Source: Nostoc sp. FACHB-280 (GTDB lineage Bacteria > Cyanobacteriota > Cyanobacteriia > Cyanobacteriales > Nostocaceae). From it: a stretch of 64,000 nucleotides of DNA. The notes below the pieces were generated by a model. It did not search any database and was not told where the DNA came from. It saw nothing but the letters and a program-made list of their open reading frames with translations. Where the stretch lies: assembly GCF_014697615.1 (NCBI RefSeq), contig NZ_JACJSD010000002.1, positions 186,001-250,000 on the forward strand, in the 5' to 3' direction. The position numbers were made by a program, and so were the translations under genes. Below are positions 1 through 8,665 of the stretch, piece after piece (position 1 is the stretch's first letter; every line of letters begins with the position of its first letter).

Positions 1-582
1 GTGTTTGTAAGTTTACCACCCTTGAAACCTGGTTATGAACAAGCTTCAATTCCAGGTAGAGTCAGGCTGTTACAAGATTTAGTTCAACTGGGTATTCCCT
101 GCTGCTGGTACCTCCGTCCTTTAGTGGAACAGTGGTTTGATGAAGCTTTGATGTGGCAATTAGCACGTACACTTCTACCCTACGTTGCCCATCATGTAAT
201 TTTGTCTGGGATTGTCATGTCGGAAGAAATTGAAGAGAGTTTATTAAAACAAGGTTTGATAGTACCCCAATGGGATCGTACACAACCAGGGCGCAAACAA
301 CTTTTATCAGCAAAATTTGAGTCACAATTACGTTCTATTCTCAGTACAGTGGCGAGTGAACAAAATATTTCCCTTGGCCCAGTTATGGGACATCGACTAT
401 GTGGTACAAATGGCAATCATGCTTATGGCTGTTTGATGTGTGCTAAACAAAACCGTTATTGCCAGCTGTTTCAGCTGCATCACTACGGTGAAACGATCAC
501 GGCAGAAGATAATCAACGATTAAAAGTTTTGCTGCGGCAGAATCTCCAACCTAAAGTGCCATCAGCAGAAGAATGCCATTAA
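1..582 (+). CDS. Radical-SAM-like protein, C-terminal part (cut by window edge)
   Basis: The frame is open from the first base, so the true start probably lies upstream and the GTG at base 1 need not be a start. The visible 193 residues read like the last strands of a radical SAM barrel: a conserved-looking segment ending in LVQLGIPCCWYLRPLV and then HVILSGIVMSEEIEESL. A Cys-rich tail follows (C at about 134, 144, 147 and 154, including CLMC), which could carry an auxiliary metal site. The N-terminal CxxxCxxC motif that would prove the family is outside the window, so the family call is inferred. Substrate unknown. Confidence 0.45.
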   Translation: MFVSLPPLKPGYEQASIPGRVRLLQDLVQLGIPCCWYLRPLVEQWFDEALMWQLARTLLPYVAHHVILSGIVMSEEIEESLLKQGLIVPQWDRTQPGRKQLLSAKFESQLRSILSTVASEQNISLGPVMGHRLCGTNGNHAYGCLMCAKQNRYCQLFQLHHYGETITAEDNQRLKVLLRQNLQPKVPSAEECH

Positions 583-631
583 AAAATGTAGTACTTAGTA
601 TTTAAGTAGAAGGACATAAATAATTGTAATT

Positions 632-658
632 AGGACAAGGCAGGAGGCAGGAGGGAAG
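632..658. repeat. STRR heptamer array (GGCAGGA)
   Basis: Two consecutive GGCAGGA units (639-652) with degenerate copies on either side. This is the same 7-bp class found throughout the window's gaps. Confidence 0.5.
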
Positions 659-770
659 AGGTTTTTAGCTATTTTGCCTAAGACTTTTCTAGTTAAGTTT
701 ATTTGTGTCTTCTTACTTAGAATCCAGAATTTATTAATGGGGGATGCCAATCCCCTATTTTCTTGTTTAC

Positions 771-913
771 AGGAATTACGCACCAAGATTGTCTATGGAA
801 AATTGGTGTATGGATCTAAAGGTCTGAGGTGTCAGGGTTTGAGATACATACACCCCCAAATCCCTACACCCTTACTCAAACCCTTGATTTTTCACCTCAG
901 CGCGTAAGTTTTT
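771..913. repeat. Possible MITE-like repeat with TTACGC/GCGTAA ends
   Basis: The left end reads CAGGAATTACGCAC and the right end GCGCGTAAGTTTTT, giving short inverted termini about 140 bases apart around a C-rich, non-coding centre. Similar 'aggacttacgca...tgcgtaagtcct' elements are common in Nostoc genomes from memory. One copy in the window cannot prove mobility. Confidence 0.3.
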
Positions 914-998
914 AGCAAATTAACACTTACGATGAATTCTTGGTTGATAAAGAGAGACAATAATCTTGCTTTGGACAAGTTTTTAATCAACCTAAAAA

Positions 999-2033
999 AT
1001 GAAATTCAGCGAAATCGTCAGCCAATTCAGGGAAATTACTACTGGTAACAGTCTAATAACTTACCCAGACCAAGATATAGATATTACTGGGGTTGCTGCT
1101 ATTGATGAAGCCAAAACTGGGGCTATCAGTTATGTCGAAGGCAGTAAATTTGCATCTTTAATTAATCAGACAAACGCAAGTGCTTTAATTCTGCCCGAAG
1201 ATCCAACTTTACAAAATCAAGCCCAAGAACGTGGAATTGCTTGGGTAAGTACAAAAGAACCAAAACTATTATTTGCCAAAGTGTTGACTCTGTTTTATCA
1301 ACCATATCGCCCTAGTCCAGAAATTCATCCGACAGCTGTGATTCATCCCACTGCCAAAATCGGTAATGATGTTTACATTGGCCCTCACGCAGTGGTGCAA
1401 GAAGGGGTCGAAATTGGCAATTATGCAATTATTCATCCGAATGTCGTGATTTATCCTGATGTCAAAATTGGCGATCGCACTACCTTACACGCTAACTGTA
1501 CAATTCACGAACGCAGCCAAATTGGTGCAGATTGCGTAATTCACAGTGGCGCTGTGATTGGTGCAGAAGGTTTTGGCTTTGTGCCTACCCGCACTGGTTG
1601 GTTCAAAATGGAACAGTCAGGCTACACAGTTTTAGAAGATGGTGTAGAAATTGGCTGTAACAGTGCTGTTGATCGTCCAGCAGTTGGTGAGACGAGAATT
1701 GGGAAAGATACCAAAATTGACAACTTAGTACAAATCGGTCATGGTTGCCAAATAGGGATGGGTTGTGCGATCGCTGGTCAAGCGGGGATGGCTGGCGGTG
1801 TCCAAGTTGGTAATCGAGTGATTTTAGCCGGACAAGTGGGAGTCGCCAACCAAGTCAAAATCGGTGATGGGGCGATCGCCTCTGCCCAAACTGGTATTCA
1901 CAGCGATGTCCCACCCAAGGAAATTGTTTCTGGGACTCCCGCCATACCTCACAAAATTTATCTCAAAGTTAGTGCAATTACTAGTCGTTTGCCAGATATG
2001 TATCAAGCATTCAAGCGATCGCAACGACAATAA
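999..2033 (+). CDS. lpxD: UDP-3-O-acylglucosamine N-acyltransferase
   Basis: LpxD adds the second hydroxyacyl chain, from acyl-ACP, to the glucosamine precursor of lipid A in the cytoplasm. The 344-residue length is typical. An N-terminal uridine-binding domain (about 1-100) is followed by a left-handed beta helix of hexapeptide repeats (about 110-310: EIHPTAVIHPTAKIGNDVYIG and onward). The likely catalytic His is H248 in QIGHGCQIG, matching the His of the family's QIAH motif. It faces the convergent HdrB-like gene across an AT-rich gap. acpP and fabF, which supply the acyl chain, lie about 1.3 kb downstream. Confidence 0.93.
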   Translation: MKFSEIVSQFREITTGNSLITYPDQDIDITGVAAIDEAKTGAISYVEGSKFASLINQTNASALILPEDPTLQNQAQERGIAWVSTKEPKLLFAKVLTLFYQPYRPSPEIHPTAVIHPTAKIGNDVYIGPHAVVQEGVEIGNYAIIHPNVVIYPDVKIGDRTTLHANCTIHERSQIGADCVIHSGAVIGAEGFGFVPTRTGWFKMEQSGYTVLEDGVEIGCNSAVDRPAVGETRIGKDTKIDNLVQIGHGCQIGMGCAIAGQAGMAGGVQVGNRVILAGQVGVANQVKIGDGAIASAQTGIHSDVPPKEIVSGTPAIPHKIYLKVSAITSRLPDMYQAFKRSQRQ

Positions 2034-2034
2034 A

Positions 2035-2099
2035 ATTAAAAGTAAAAAATAAAAAGATAAAATAATTTTTTTACTTTTACCTTTTTATTTTTGCCTTAA
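2035..2099. terminator. AT-rich inverted repeat between convergent genes
   Basis: A-rich arm (AAAAGTAAAAAATAAAAAG) is followed by a T-rich arm (TTTACTTTTACCTTTTTATT). They can fold as one long weak hairpin between the convergent ends of lpxD and the HdrB-like gene. A role as a bidirectional terminator is inferred from position. Confidence 0.45.
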
Positions 2100-2103
2100 T
2101 TAA

Positions 2104-3009
2104 TTACAATCCCAATTTTTCTAACACTGGTTTTGTCGAAACAATATGTCTTTCTAAGCCAAGTGCTTGCGGACTCACCCCCAGTGCTAAAGCGATTAAT
2201 TGTGGTAAATGTAATACTGGCAAACCTAACTTTTTCCCAATCACTTTCTCAACTTCTGGTTGACGAGAATCTAAATTTAAATGACACAAAGGACATGGTG
2301 TCACTAAACAATCAGCGCCATTAGCTATAGCTTCTTGAATGTGCATTCCGGCCATTTTAAAAGATTCATTAGTGGCGTAACTAGCCAACGGCCAGCCACA
2401 ACATTGGGTGCGACCACGATAATAAATTGGTGTTGCACCCACAGCCCGAAACACATTTTCCATTGCTTCTGGTTGGAAAGGATCATCGAATAGCATGGTT
2501 TTTTGACCACGCAGTAGATAGCAACCGTAAAAAGCTGCACATTTTAAATTGGTTAACTTGCGGGTGACGCGCTGGCTAATTTCCTCTAAGCCATAATCTT
2601 TGACCAAAGCATAAAGTAAATGTGTTACTTCTGTACTGCCCTGATAAGGCGAACAACCTTCTTTTTTGAGTAAGCCATTTACTTGGTCAACATAAGTCGG
2701 ATTGCTATTTTGACAATCTTTTAGGCGTTCATTAACATGACCAATGACACCTTGACAGGTACTGCAATGAGTGAGTAAAGGGAGATTTAATGATTCTGCT
2801 AAGGCAATATTTCTGGCGTTGACAGTATCTTCCAACAATTGAGAATCTTCTTTAAACGTGCCAGAACCACAGCAAGCGGCTTTTTTCAGTTCAATCAATT
2901 CAATTCCTAAAGCTTGCGTGAGGGCTTTGGTAGATTGATACAGTTCTCGACAAGCACCTTGGGCTACGCAACCTGGGAAATAAGCGTATTTTAGAGTTTG
3001 AGTAATCAT
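2104..3009 (-). CDS. HdrB-like protein with two CCG (cysteine-rich) domains
   Basis: The 301 residues hold two copies of the cysteine-rich CCG module known from heterodisulfide reductase subunit B and related redox proteins: ACCGSGTF with HCSTC in the N-terminal half, and QCCGWPLAS with CPLCHLN in the C-terminal half. Such domains bind a non-cubane iron-sulfur cluster in HdrB. Cyanobacteria lack the methanogen cofactors, so the substrate differs; a link to a succinate dehydrogenase-like or other quinone-linked complex is often suggested but cannot be shown here. It stands alone, convergent with lpxD. Confidence 0.8.
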   Translation of the reverse strand: MITQTLKYAYFPGCVAQGACRELYQSTKALTQALGIELIELKKAACCGSGTFKEDSQLLEDTVNARNIALAESLNLPLLTHCSTCQGVIGHVNERLKDCQNSNPTYVDQVNGLLKKEGCSPYQGSTEVTHLLYALVKDYGLEEISQRVTRKLTNLKCAAFYGCYLLRGQKTMLFDDPFQPEAMENVFRAVGATPIYYRGRTQCCGWPLASYATNESFKMAGMHIQEAIANGADCLVTPCPLCHLNLDSRQPEVEKVIGKKLGLPVLHLPQLIALALGVSPQALGLERHIVSTKPVLEKLGL

Positions 3010-3326
3010 AAAAATAAAAGGGACTAGAAACTAGGGTCTAAGGGCTAGTCTTGTTTGTTACACAGTACTCAGCACTAGGAATTTATTTGGACATTAGCCA
3101 AAAAAATAGTAACAATTAATAAGTAGAAGCATGTATACAGTGTATGCGATCGCAGAAATTGCTATACTACCTTGTCTAACCCTGGGGGGCTAGGGAAAAA
3201 GTTTTCGAGAAGAAAATACTTCGGTAGTATACGGGCGATCGCGCTTTCCGATAAGATGTATATGCTCAAAAACCATGTCACTCATCAAGAGCGGCTAATA
3301 GCAACTGGTCAAGGAATTTTATTGAT
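3010..3326. other. Gap of 317 bases; structured acpP leader
   Basis: Divergent promoter region between the HdrB-like gene and acpP. The part nearest acpP contains a 9-bp inverted repeat, TATACTACC (3163-3171) and GGTAGTATA (3223-3231). It encloses a G/C-rich stretch (CCCTGGGGGGCTAGGG) and a TTTTC/GAAAA pair. No gene seen. Confidence 0.5.
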
Positions 3327-3578
3327 ATGAGCCAAGAGAAAACTTTTGAAAAGGTCAAGAAAAGCGTCGCGGATCAACTAAGTGTTGAGGAGGAAAAGAT
3401 TACTCCCCAATCTAATTTTATCGATGATCTAGGTGCTGATTCCCTGGATCTCGTCGAGCTAGTTATGGCTTTTGAAGAAGAATTCGAGATTGAAATTCCT
3501 GATGAAGCCGCTGAGAAAATTTTGACAGTCCAAGATGCGGTTGATTACATTGAAAAGCAAGTTGCCGCATCCGCTTAA
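3327..3578 (+). CDS. acpP: Acyl carrier protein
   Basis: Small acidic 83-residue protein that carries growing acyl chains on a phosphopantetheine arm during type II fatty acid synthesis. The attachment serine is S39 in the canonical [10 protein letters not shown] motif. Helix 2 and the [11 protein letters not shown] acidic face that contacts FabF, FabG and acyltransferases are intact. fabF follows 154 bases downstream in the same direction, the usual cyanobacterial order, with a palindromic heptamer array between them. Confidence 0.97.
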   Translation: MSQEKTFEKVKKSVADQLSVEEEKITPQSNFIDDLGADSLDLVELVMAFEEEFEIEIPDEAAEKILTVQDAVDYIEKQVAASA

Positions 3579-3582
3579 GAAA

Positions 3583-3698
3583 GTGCTGAGTTAAAAGTGC
3601 TGAGTGCTGAGTAGTCAAGAGTTAAGAATTATTTTATCTTTTTCACTTAGTCTTCCTACTTAAAAACTCAGCACTCAGCACTCAGCACTCAGCACTCA
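3583..3698. repeat. Inverted STRR pair between acpP and fabF
   Basis: Three GTGCTGA units (3583-3589, 3597-3603, 3604-3610) face four exact ACTCAGC units (3666-3693, plus a partial copy). The two arms are complementary and could fold as a hairpin with a loop of about 55 bases in the acpP-fabF transcript. Confidence 0.9.
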
Positions 3699-3732
3699 AA
3701 TTTGCAGCTTTCTCGCTACCTTTAACTGAGTC

Positions 3733-4980
3733 ATGACAGATTATATACGTAAACGCGTTGTTGTAACTGGTGTTGGCGCGATTACACCGATTGGCAACAC
3801 ACCGGCTGAATATTGGGAAGGATTAGTCAGCGGACGCAATGGTATAGACTACATCACACATTTTGATGCGTCCAGCCATGATTGTCGCATTGCTGGTGAA
3901 GTTAAAAACTTCGATCCACATGATTATCTAGAGCGCAAAGAAGTCAAGCGCATGGATCGATTTTCGCAGTTTGGGGTTTCAGCAGCAAAACAAGCATTAG
4001 CTGACGCAAATCTGGTAATTAATGAGTTAAACGCTGAACAGATAGGTGTCATTATTGGTTCTGGCGTGGGCGGTATTAAGGTATTAGAAGATCAGCAAAC
4101 AGTCTACCTAAACCGTGGCCCTGATCGCTGTAGTCCCTTTATGATCCCGATGATGATTGCCAATATGGCAGCCGGACTCACAGCCATTCACACTGGTGCA
4201 AAAGGGCCAAACAACTGTACTGTGACTGCTTGTGCCGCTGGTTCCAACGCCATTGGGGATGCTTTTCGCCTGGTTCAAGGAGGGTACGCCCAAGCCATGA
4301 TTTGCGGTGGCTGTGAAGCAGCAATTACACCCTTATCTGTAGCTGGATTTGCCGCCTGTAAAGCCTTGTCTTTCCGCAACGATGATCCAGCCCATGCTTG
4401 CCGTCCCTTTGACCGCGATCGCGATGGATTTGTCATGGGTGAAGGTGCGGGAATTTTAATTTTAGAAGAACTGCAACACGCTCTCAGTCGTGGCGCACGC
4501 ATTTATGGGGAAATCATTGGTTATGCGATGACCTGTGATGCTTATCACATGACCTCCCCAGTTCCCGGTGGTGAAGGTGCAGCTAGAGCCATTCAACTAG
4601 CACTCAAAGATGCAGGTATTACCCCAGAACAAGTAACCTACATCAACGCGCATGGCACAAGTACTCCAGCCAACGATGCCAACGAAACCAAAGCCATTAG
4701 AACAGCCTTGGGCGACCATGCTTATAAAATAGCGGTTAGCTCGACAAAATCAATGACAGGTCATTTGTTGGGTGGTTCTGGTGGTATTGAAGCCGTTGCA
4801 ACTGTATTGGCGATTGCCAACGAAAAAATTCCCCCAACCATTAATCTCGAAAATCCTGATACTGAGTGTGACTTGGATTATGTTCCTCACACTAGCCGCG
4901 CCCAAACAATTGAAGTGGCTCTATCTAATTCCTTTGGTTTTGGTGGACATAATGTAACCCTAGTCTTTAAAAAGTACTGA
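3733..4980 (+). CDS. fabF: 3-oxoacyl-ACP synthase II
   Basis: Condensing enzyme that extends acyl-ACP with malonyl-ACP. The 415 residues match FabF length. The nucleophile Cys is in VTACAAGSNAI, and the two active-site histidines are in NAHGTSTPAND and MTGHLLGG. The C-terminal NSFGFGGHN loop is present. It forms a fatty-acid pair with acpP. The stop TGA merges into a downstream (GTGCTGA)4 array, so the coding region is bracketed by inverted heptamer arrays. Confidence 0.96.
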   Translation: MTDYIRKRVVVTGVGAITPIGNTPAEYWEGLVSGRNGIDYITHFDASSHDCRIAGEVKNFDPHDYLERKEVKRMDRFSQFGVSAAKQALADANLVINELNAEQIGVIIGSGVGGIKVLEDQQTVYLNRGPDRCSPFMIPMMIANMAAGLTAIHTGAKGPNNCTVTACAAGSNAIGDAFRLVQGGYAQAMICGGCEAAITPLSVAGFAACKALSFRNDDPAHACRPFDRDRDGFVMGEGAGILILEELQHALSRGARIYGEIIGYAMTCDAYHMTSPVPGGEGAARAIQLALKDAGITPEQVTYINAHGTSTPANDANETKAIRTALGDHAYKIAVSSTKSMTGHLLGGSGGIEAVATVLAIANEKIPPTINLENPDTECDLDYVPHTSRAQTIEVALSNSFGFGGHNVTLVFKKY

Positions 4981-5008
4981 GTGCTGAGTGCTGAGTGCTG
5001 AGTGCTGA
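4981..5008. repeat. STRR array (GTGCTGA)4
   Basis: Four perfect tandem GTGCTGA units begin one base after the fabF stop codon. They are the exact reverse complement of the ACTCAGC array upstream of fabF (3666-3693). Confidence 0.95.
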
Positions 5009-5030
5009 GTTATGATTCAGACTTCAGACT

Positions 5031-5210
5031 TCACACTTCCTGCTTTTCCTCAGATGCACCAGACAAAAGTATCATAGATATCATTCCCAGCTGAACCAAG
5101 GGTTCAGCATGACCAATATTCTCAGCTTGATTAATTACCATAAACTCAGGAGATCCCGCTTGTCCATCGCCAATCGGGAATGGGATGATGAGGATACGGT
5201 AGGGGAATAC
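5031..5210 (-). pseudogene. Remnant of an unknown gene, C-terminal part only
   Basis: On the minus strand a 59-codon frame reads protein-like text (PYRILIIPFPIGDGQAGSPE, then MVINQAENIGHAEPLVQLG) and ends at TGA 5033-5031. It is opened by in-frame stop codons (TGA, TAG) that belong to the adjacent ATCAGTT heptamer array, and it has no start codon or ribosome site at that end. The simplest reading is the 3' end of a gene whose front was deleted or replaced by repeats. Family not recognised. Confidence 0.4.
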
Positions 5211-5211
5211 C

Positions 5212-5281
5212 TATCAGTTATCAGTAATCAGTTCAGAGCAGTAGTAAATTCTATTTTGATAACTGTTAACTGTTAACTGTT
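5212..5281. repeat. Two STRR arrays (ATCAGTT and AACTGTT)
   Basis: Three ATCAGTT-type heptamers (5212-5234) and three exact AACTGTT heptamers (5261-5281) lie 64 bases upstream of the transketolase start. Confidence 0.85.
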
Positions 5282-5344
5282 CTAACAACCCCGGTAAATG
5301 AGAAGATCGCAGAGTGCTAACCCGTCGTTAAAAACAATCTTATT

Positions 5345-7357
5345 ATGGCTGTTGCAACCCAATCCCTCGAAGAACTGTGTATTAACTCAATCCGCTTCTT
5401 GGCTGTCGATGCTATAGAAAAGGCAAAATCGGGACACCCAGGGCTGCCGATGGGCGCTGCTCCAATGGCATTTGTGCTGTGGGATCGCTTCATGCGGTAT
5501 AACCCCAAAAACCCCAAGTGGTTCAACCGCGATCGCTTTGTCTTATCTGCTGGTCATGGCTCGATGTTACAGTATGCACTACTGTACTTAGCAGGCTATG
5601 ACAGCGTTAGCATCGAAGATATCAAGCAATTTCGTCAGTGGGAATCTAAAACCCCTGGACACCCAGAAAACTTTGTTACTGCTGGTGTAGAAGTTACCAC
5701 TGGCCCTCTAGGACAAGGTATTGCCAACGCAGTCGGTTTGGCCATAGCTGAAGCGCATCTGGCAGCTAAATTCAACAAACCCGATGCAAAAATTGTTGAC
5801 CATTATACTTATGTCATTCTCGGTGATGGTTGCAACATGGAAGGTGTTTCCGGTGAAGCAGCTTCCCTGGCTGGACACTTGGGTTTAGGTAAACTCATCG
5901 CCCTTTACGATGACAACCACATCTCTATTGATGGTTCTACAGATGTGGCATTTACAGAGGATGTTTCTAAGCGTTTTGAAGCTTATGGCTGGCATGTGCT
6001 TCACGTCCAAGATGGCAACACCGATTTAGAAGCCATCCACAAAGCCATTGAAGCAGCAAAAGCTGTCACCGACAAACCATCAATGATTAAGGTGACAACA
6101 ACCATTGGTTATGGTTCTCCTAACAAAGCCAACACCGCTGGTATTCACGGTGCAGCTTTAGGTGGAGATGAAGTAGAATTAACCCGGAAAAATCTGGGTT
6201 GGGAAAACGAGCCATTTGTAATTCCGCAAGACGTTCTCAACCATACCCGCAAAGCAGTAGAACGCGGTGCAGGTTACGAAGCTGACTGGAACAAAGCATT
6301 TGCTGACTATAAAGCTAAGTATCCCCAAGAAGCGGCTGAATTTGAGCGTTATCTCAGTGGCAAACTGGCTGATGGTTGGGATAAGGTACTTCCCACCTAC
6401 ACCCCTGAAGATAAAGGCCTACCCACCCGTAAACATTCCGAAACCTGCCTCAACAAATTAGCTGCGGTTCTTCCTGAACTGATTGGTGGTTCCGCCGACT
6501 TAACCCACTCCAACTTGACCGAAATCAAAGGTAAAGGCGACTTCCAAAAAGGACAATACCAAAACCCCAACATTCACTTTGGTGTGCGGGAACATGCAAT
6601 GGGCGCAATTTGTAACGGTATTGCCTTGCATGGTTCAGGGTTGATTCCTTACGGTGCTACCTTCCTAATCTTCACCGACTATATGCGGGCGGCTATTCGC
6701 TTATCTGCCTTGTCTTTAGCAGGCTCGATTTGGGTAATGACTCACGACTCCATCGGTCAAGGTGAAGACGGCCCCACCCACCAACCAATCGAAACCCTCG
6801 CTTCCTTGCGTGCTATTCCTAACTTGACTGTCATTCGTCCCGCCGATGGTAACGAAACCTCTGGTGCATACAAAGTAGCGATTGAAAGAGCAAAACAAAA
6901 TGATCCTACTTTGTTGGCATTAACCCGGCAAAACGTTCCTAACTTAGCAGGTACATCTATTGAAGGTGTTGCTAAGGGTGGATACACTGTTGTTGATTCT
7001 GAAGGTACACCAGAATTAATCATCATTGGTACTGGTTCAGAATTGAACCTCGCTGTTACTGCTGCTGAAAAACTCACAGCCGAAGGTAAGAAAGTACGTG
7101 TCGTCTCATTACCAGCTTGGGATTTATTTGAAGCACAAGACGCAGCTTACAAAGAATCTGTTCTACCCAAAGCTGTCACCAAGCGTTTAGCTGTAGAAGC
7201 AGCTTCTAGCTTTGGCTGGCATAAGTACATTGGTACTGAAGGCGATACTGTCACCATTGACCGCTTTGGTGCTTCCGCGCCTGGTGGCGTTTGTTTAGAG
7301 AAATTCGGCTTTAGCGTTGATAACGTATTAGCTAAAGCTAAACAATTGTTGGGTTAA
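5345..7357 (+). CDS. tkt: Transketolase
   Basis: Thiamine-diphosphate enzyme moving two-carbon units between sugar phosphates in the Calvin cycle and pentose phosphate pathway. The 670 residues match the full-length family. The ThDP-binding segment [19 protein letters not shown] is seen near residues 160-180. The Pyr domain (about 350-530) has [11 protein letters not shown] with the catalytic glutamate and [16 protein letters not shown]. The C-terminal domain ends [15 protein letters not shown]. It is transcribed alone and closed by a strong terminator. Confidence 0.97.
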   Translation: MAVATQSLEELCINSIRFLAVDAIEKAKSGHPGLPMGAAPMAFVLWDRFMRYNPKNPKWFNRDRFVLSAGHGSMLQYALLYLAGYDSVSIEDIKQFRQWESKTPGHPENFVTAGVEVTTGPLGQGIANAVGLAIAEAHLAAKFNKPDAKIVDHYTYVILGDGCNMEGVSGEAASLAGHLGLGKLIALYDDNHISIDGSTDVAFTEDVSKRFEAYGWHVLHVQDGNTDLEAIHKAIEAAKAVTDKPSMIKVTTTIGYGSPNKANTAGIHGAALGGDEVELTRKNLGWENEPFVIPQDVLNHTRKAVERGAGYEADWNKAFADYKAKYPQEAAEFERYLSGKLADGWDKVLPTYTPEDKGLPTRKHSETCLNKLAAVLPELIGGSADLTHSNLTEIKGKGDFQKGQYQNPNIHFGVREHAMGAICNGIALHGSGLIPYGATFLIFTDYMRAAIRLSALSLAGSIWVMTHDSIGQGEDGPTHQPIETLASLRAIPNLTVIRPADGNETSGAYKVAIERAKQNDPTLLALTRQNVPNLAGTSIEGVAKGGYTVVDSEGTPELIIIGTGSELNLAVTAAEKLTAEGKKVRVVSLPAWDLFEAQDAAYKESVLPKAVTKRLAVEAASSFGWHKYIGTEGDTVTIDRFGASAPGGVCLEKFGFSVDNVLAKAKQLLG

Positions 7358-7390
7358 TCGCAACAGCCAACATATTCTCTTAATTTGCGA

Positions 7391-7417
7391 GGGTGGGTAA
7401 TTTACCCGCCCTTTTTT
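7391..7417 (+). terminator. Intrinsic terminator of transketolase
   Basis: Arms GGGTGGGTAA and TTACCCGCCC (one G-T pair) followed directly by six T residues, 33 bases after the tkt stop. Confidence 0.92.
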
Positions 7418-7509
7418 GTTTTTCATCTATTATGTTGCATAAACGCTAAGACCGATACATATAGATTAAATGAAAAGTACAGATTAAATTTCCGTATTGG
7501 TGAAGCATC

Positions 7510-7941
7510 ATGAAAAACATAACAAAGTGGCTTTTGGGCTTGGCGATCGCTCCCGCTAGTGTATTGTTAGTATCTAGCCAAACTCAAGCCAGTCAAGTTG
7601 TAGGCGAGTGGTTCTTTGGTTTTTGGGATTGTAACATTGACGGCAGACCAGCCCGAATGGAATGGAAAGTAGTGGATGACCCCCAAACTAGTTGTAATGG
7701 TAACGTTTGCTCTACTACTTCTGGTGTGCGTTTAATTGGGCGGTTTAGTGATAACGGTAGTGCGTGGGTTCCTTTAGGAAAACGTTTTTCTAGCAACCGC
7801 AGACAAGATTTAGGTATTCGTTATTTAGGCGCAGAACAAGATGATTGGTATCTGAAATACAACAGTCAGACTCGACGCGCAGAGGGTTGGACAACCTGGC
7901 GGGGTAATCGCTATCCACTACAATGTCGTAAGCGCAGATAA
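7510..7941 (+). CDS. Secreted small cyanobacterial protein (DUF6006-like)
   Basis: The first 27 residues are a classic signal peptide (MKNITKWLLGLAIAPASVLL, then cleavage near TQAS-QVV). The mature 116 residues are rich in Trp and Arg and have four Cys (DCNIDG, TSCNGNVC, QCRKRR) suited to disulfides in the periplasm. From memory it resembles DUF6006 proteins of cyanobacteria, which have no assigned function; this was not checked. It is flanked by terminators on both sides, so it is monocistronic. Confidence 0.8.
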   Translation: MKNITKWLLGLAIAPASVLLVSSQTQASQVVGEWFFGFWDCNIDGRPARMEWKVVDDPQTSCNGNVCSTTSGVRLIGRFSDNGSAWVPLGKRFSSNRRQDLGIRYLGAEQDDWYLKYNSQTRRAEGWTTWRGNRYPLQCRKRR

Positions 7942-7952
7942 GTAGGAGATTT

Positions 7953-7993
7953 AGCTCCCCGACTGTTCAAAAAATTCGGGGAGCTGGTTTTTT
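7953..7993 (+). terminator. Intrinsic terminator
   Basis: Perfect 10-bp arms AGCTCCCCGA (7953-7962) and TCGGGGAGCT (7976-7985), then GGTTTTTT. Ends the transcript of the secreted protein. Confidence 0.92.
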
Positions 7994-8070
7994 GAACGAT
8001 CGCCTAAAATTAGTAAGTCTTAACCAATAAAAAGCGATCGCATTCATTACACCATCAAACCATATTTGAT

Positions 8071-8601
8071 ATGTCAATCGAATATCCAGAATATTGGACA
8101 CATCGTCAATGGATGAGTCGGGCTTTAGAAATCGCCCAAGCAGCAGGAGCGGCGGGTGAAATTCCAGTTGGGGCTGTCATTGTCGATAGTCATGGAAATT
8201 TGATTGCTGAAGGTGAAAACCGCAAAGAACGAGACAAAGATCCCACAGCCCACGCGGAAATTGTAGCGATTAAAGCAGCATCGCAAATTTTACATAGCTG
8301 GCGACTGCATGAATGTACATTATACGTAACTTTAGAACCTTGTCCGATGTGTGCAGGTGCAATTATCCAATCACGGTTGAGGACGCTTGTTTATGGAGTG
8401 GACGATACTAAAACTGGCGCAATTCGCACAGTACTGAATATTCCCGATAGTGCTGCTTCTAATCATCGTCTACAAGTCCTGGGAGGCATTCTAGAATCAG
8501 CTTGTCGCCAGCATTTGCAAGCTTGGTTTGCCACTCGTAGACTTCAACAAAAAACTACAGACACCAAGCAAACTGTCCAATCACAACTACACAATTTATA
8601 A
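8071..8601 (+). CDS. tadA: tRNA-specific adenosine deaminase
   Basis: Converts A34 to inosine in tRNA-Arg(ACG) so that one tRNA reads three CGN codons. The zinc deaminase signature is complete: H61 and the proton-shuttling E63 in AHAEIVA, then C91 and C94 in LEPCPMCAGAI. At 176 residues it has a tail slightly longer than the minimal enzyme (about residues 155-176, Gln/Thr-rich). A PlsC-type gene follows after 64 bases, so co-transcription is possible but unrelated in function. Confidence 0.93.
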   Translation: MSIEYPEYWTHRQWMSRALEIAQAAGAAGEIPVGAVIVDSHGNLIAEGENRKERDKDPTAHAEIVAIKAASQILHSWRLHECTLYVTLEPCPMCAGAIIQSRLRTLVYGVDDTKTGAIRTVLNIPDSAASNHRLQVLGGILESACRQHLQAWFATRRLQQKTTDTKQTVQSQLHNL

Positions 8602-8665
8602 AAGAGAATTTACGGTTTAATTAATCACTCTTTAATAAACCTCTGGGCAATTCGCAGCTACCGAC

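Larger units (their letters stand above)
583..998. other. Gap of 416 bases before lpxD
   Basis: No convincing gene. A possible 77-codon frame here has no recognisable protein character. The gap holds a GGCAGGA heptamer array (632-658), a short hairpin with arms GGGGAT/ATCCCC around 737-752, and a possible short repetitive element whose ends carry TTACGC and GCGTAA (about 771-913). Confidence 0.5.
4981..5344. other. Gap of 364 bases between fabF and tkt
   Basis: Contains the fabF-trailing heptamer array, a minus-strand gene remnant (5031-5210), two further heptamer arrays, and the transketolase leader. No intact gene. Confidence 0.7.

Noticed and set aside
674-907. 77-codon frame in the gap before lpxD
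   Set aside because: No start site, no protein-like composition, spans a hairpin and repeat-like DNA.
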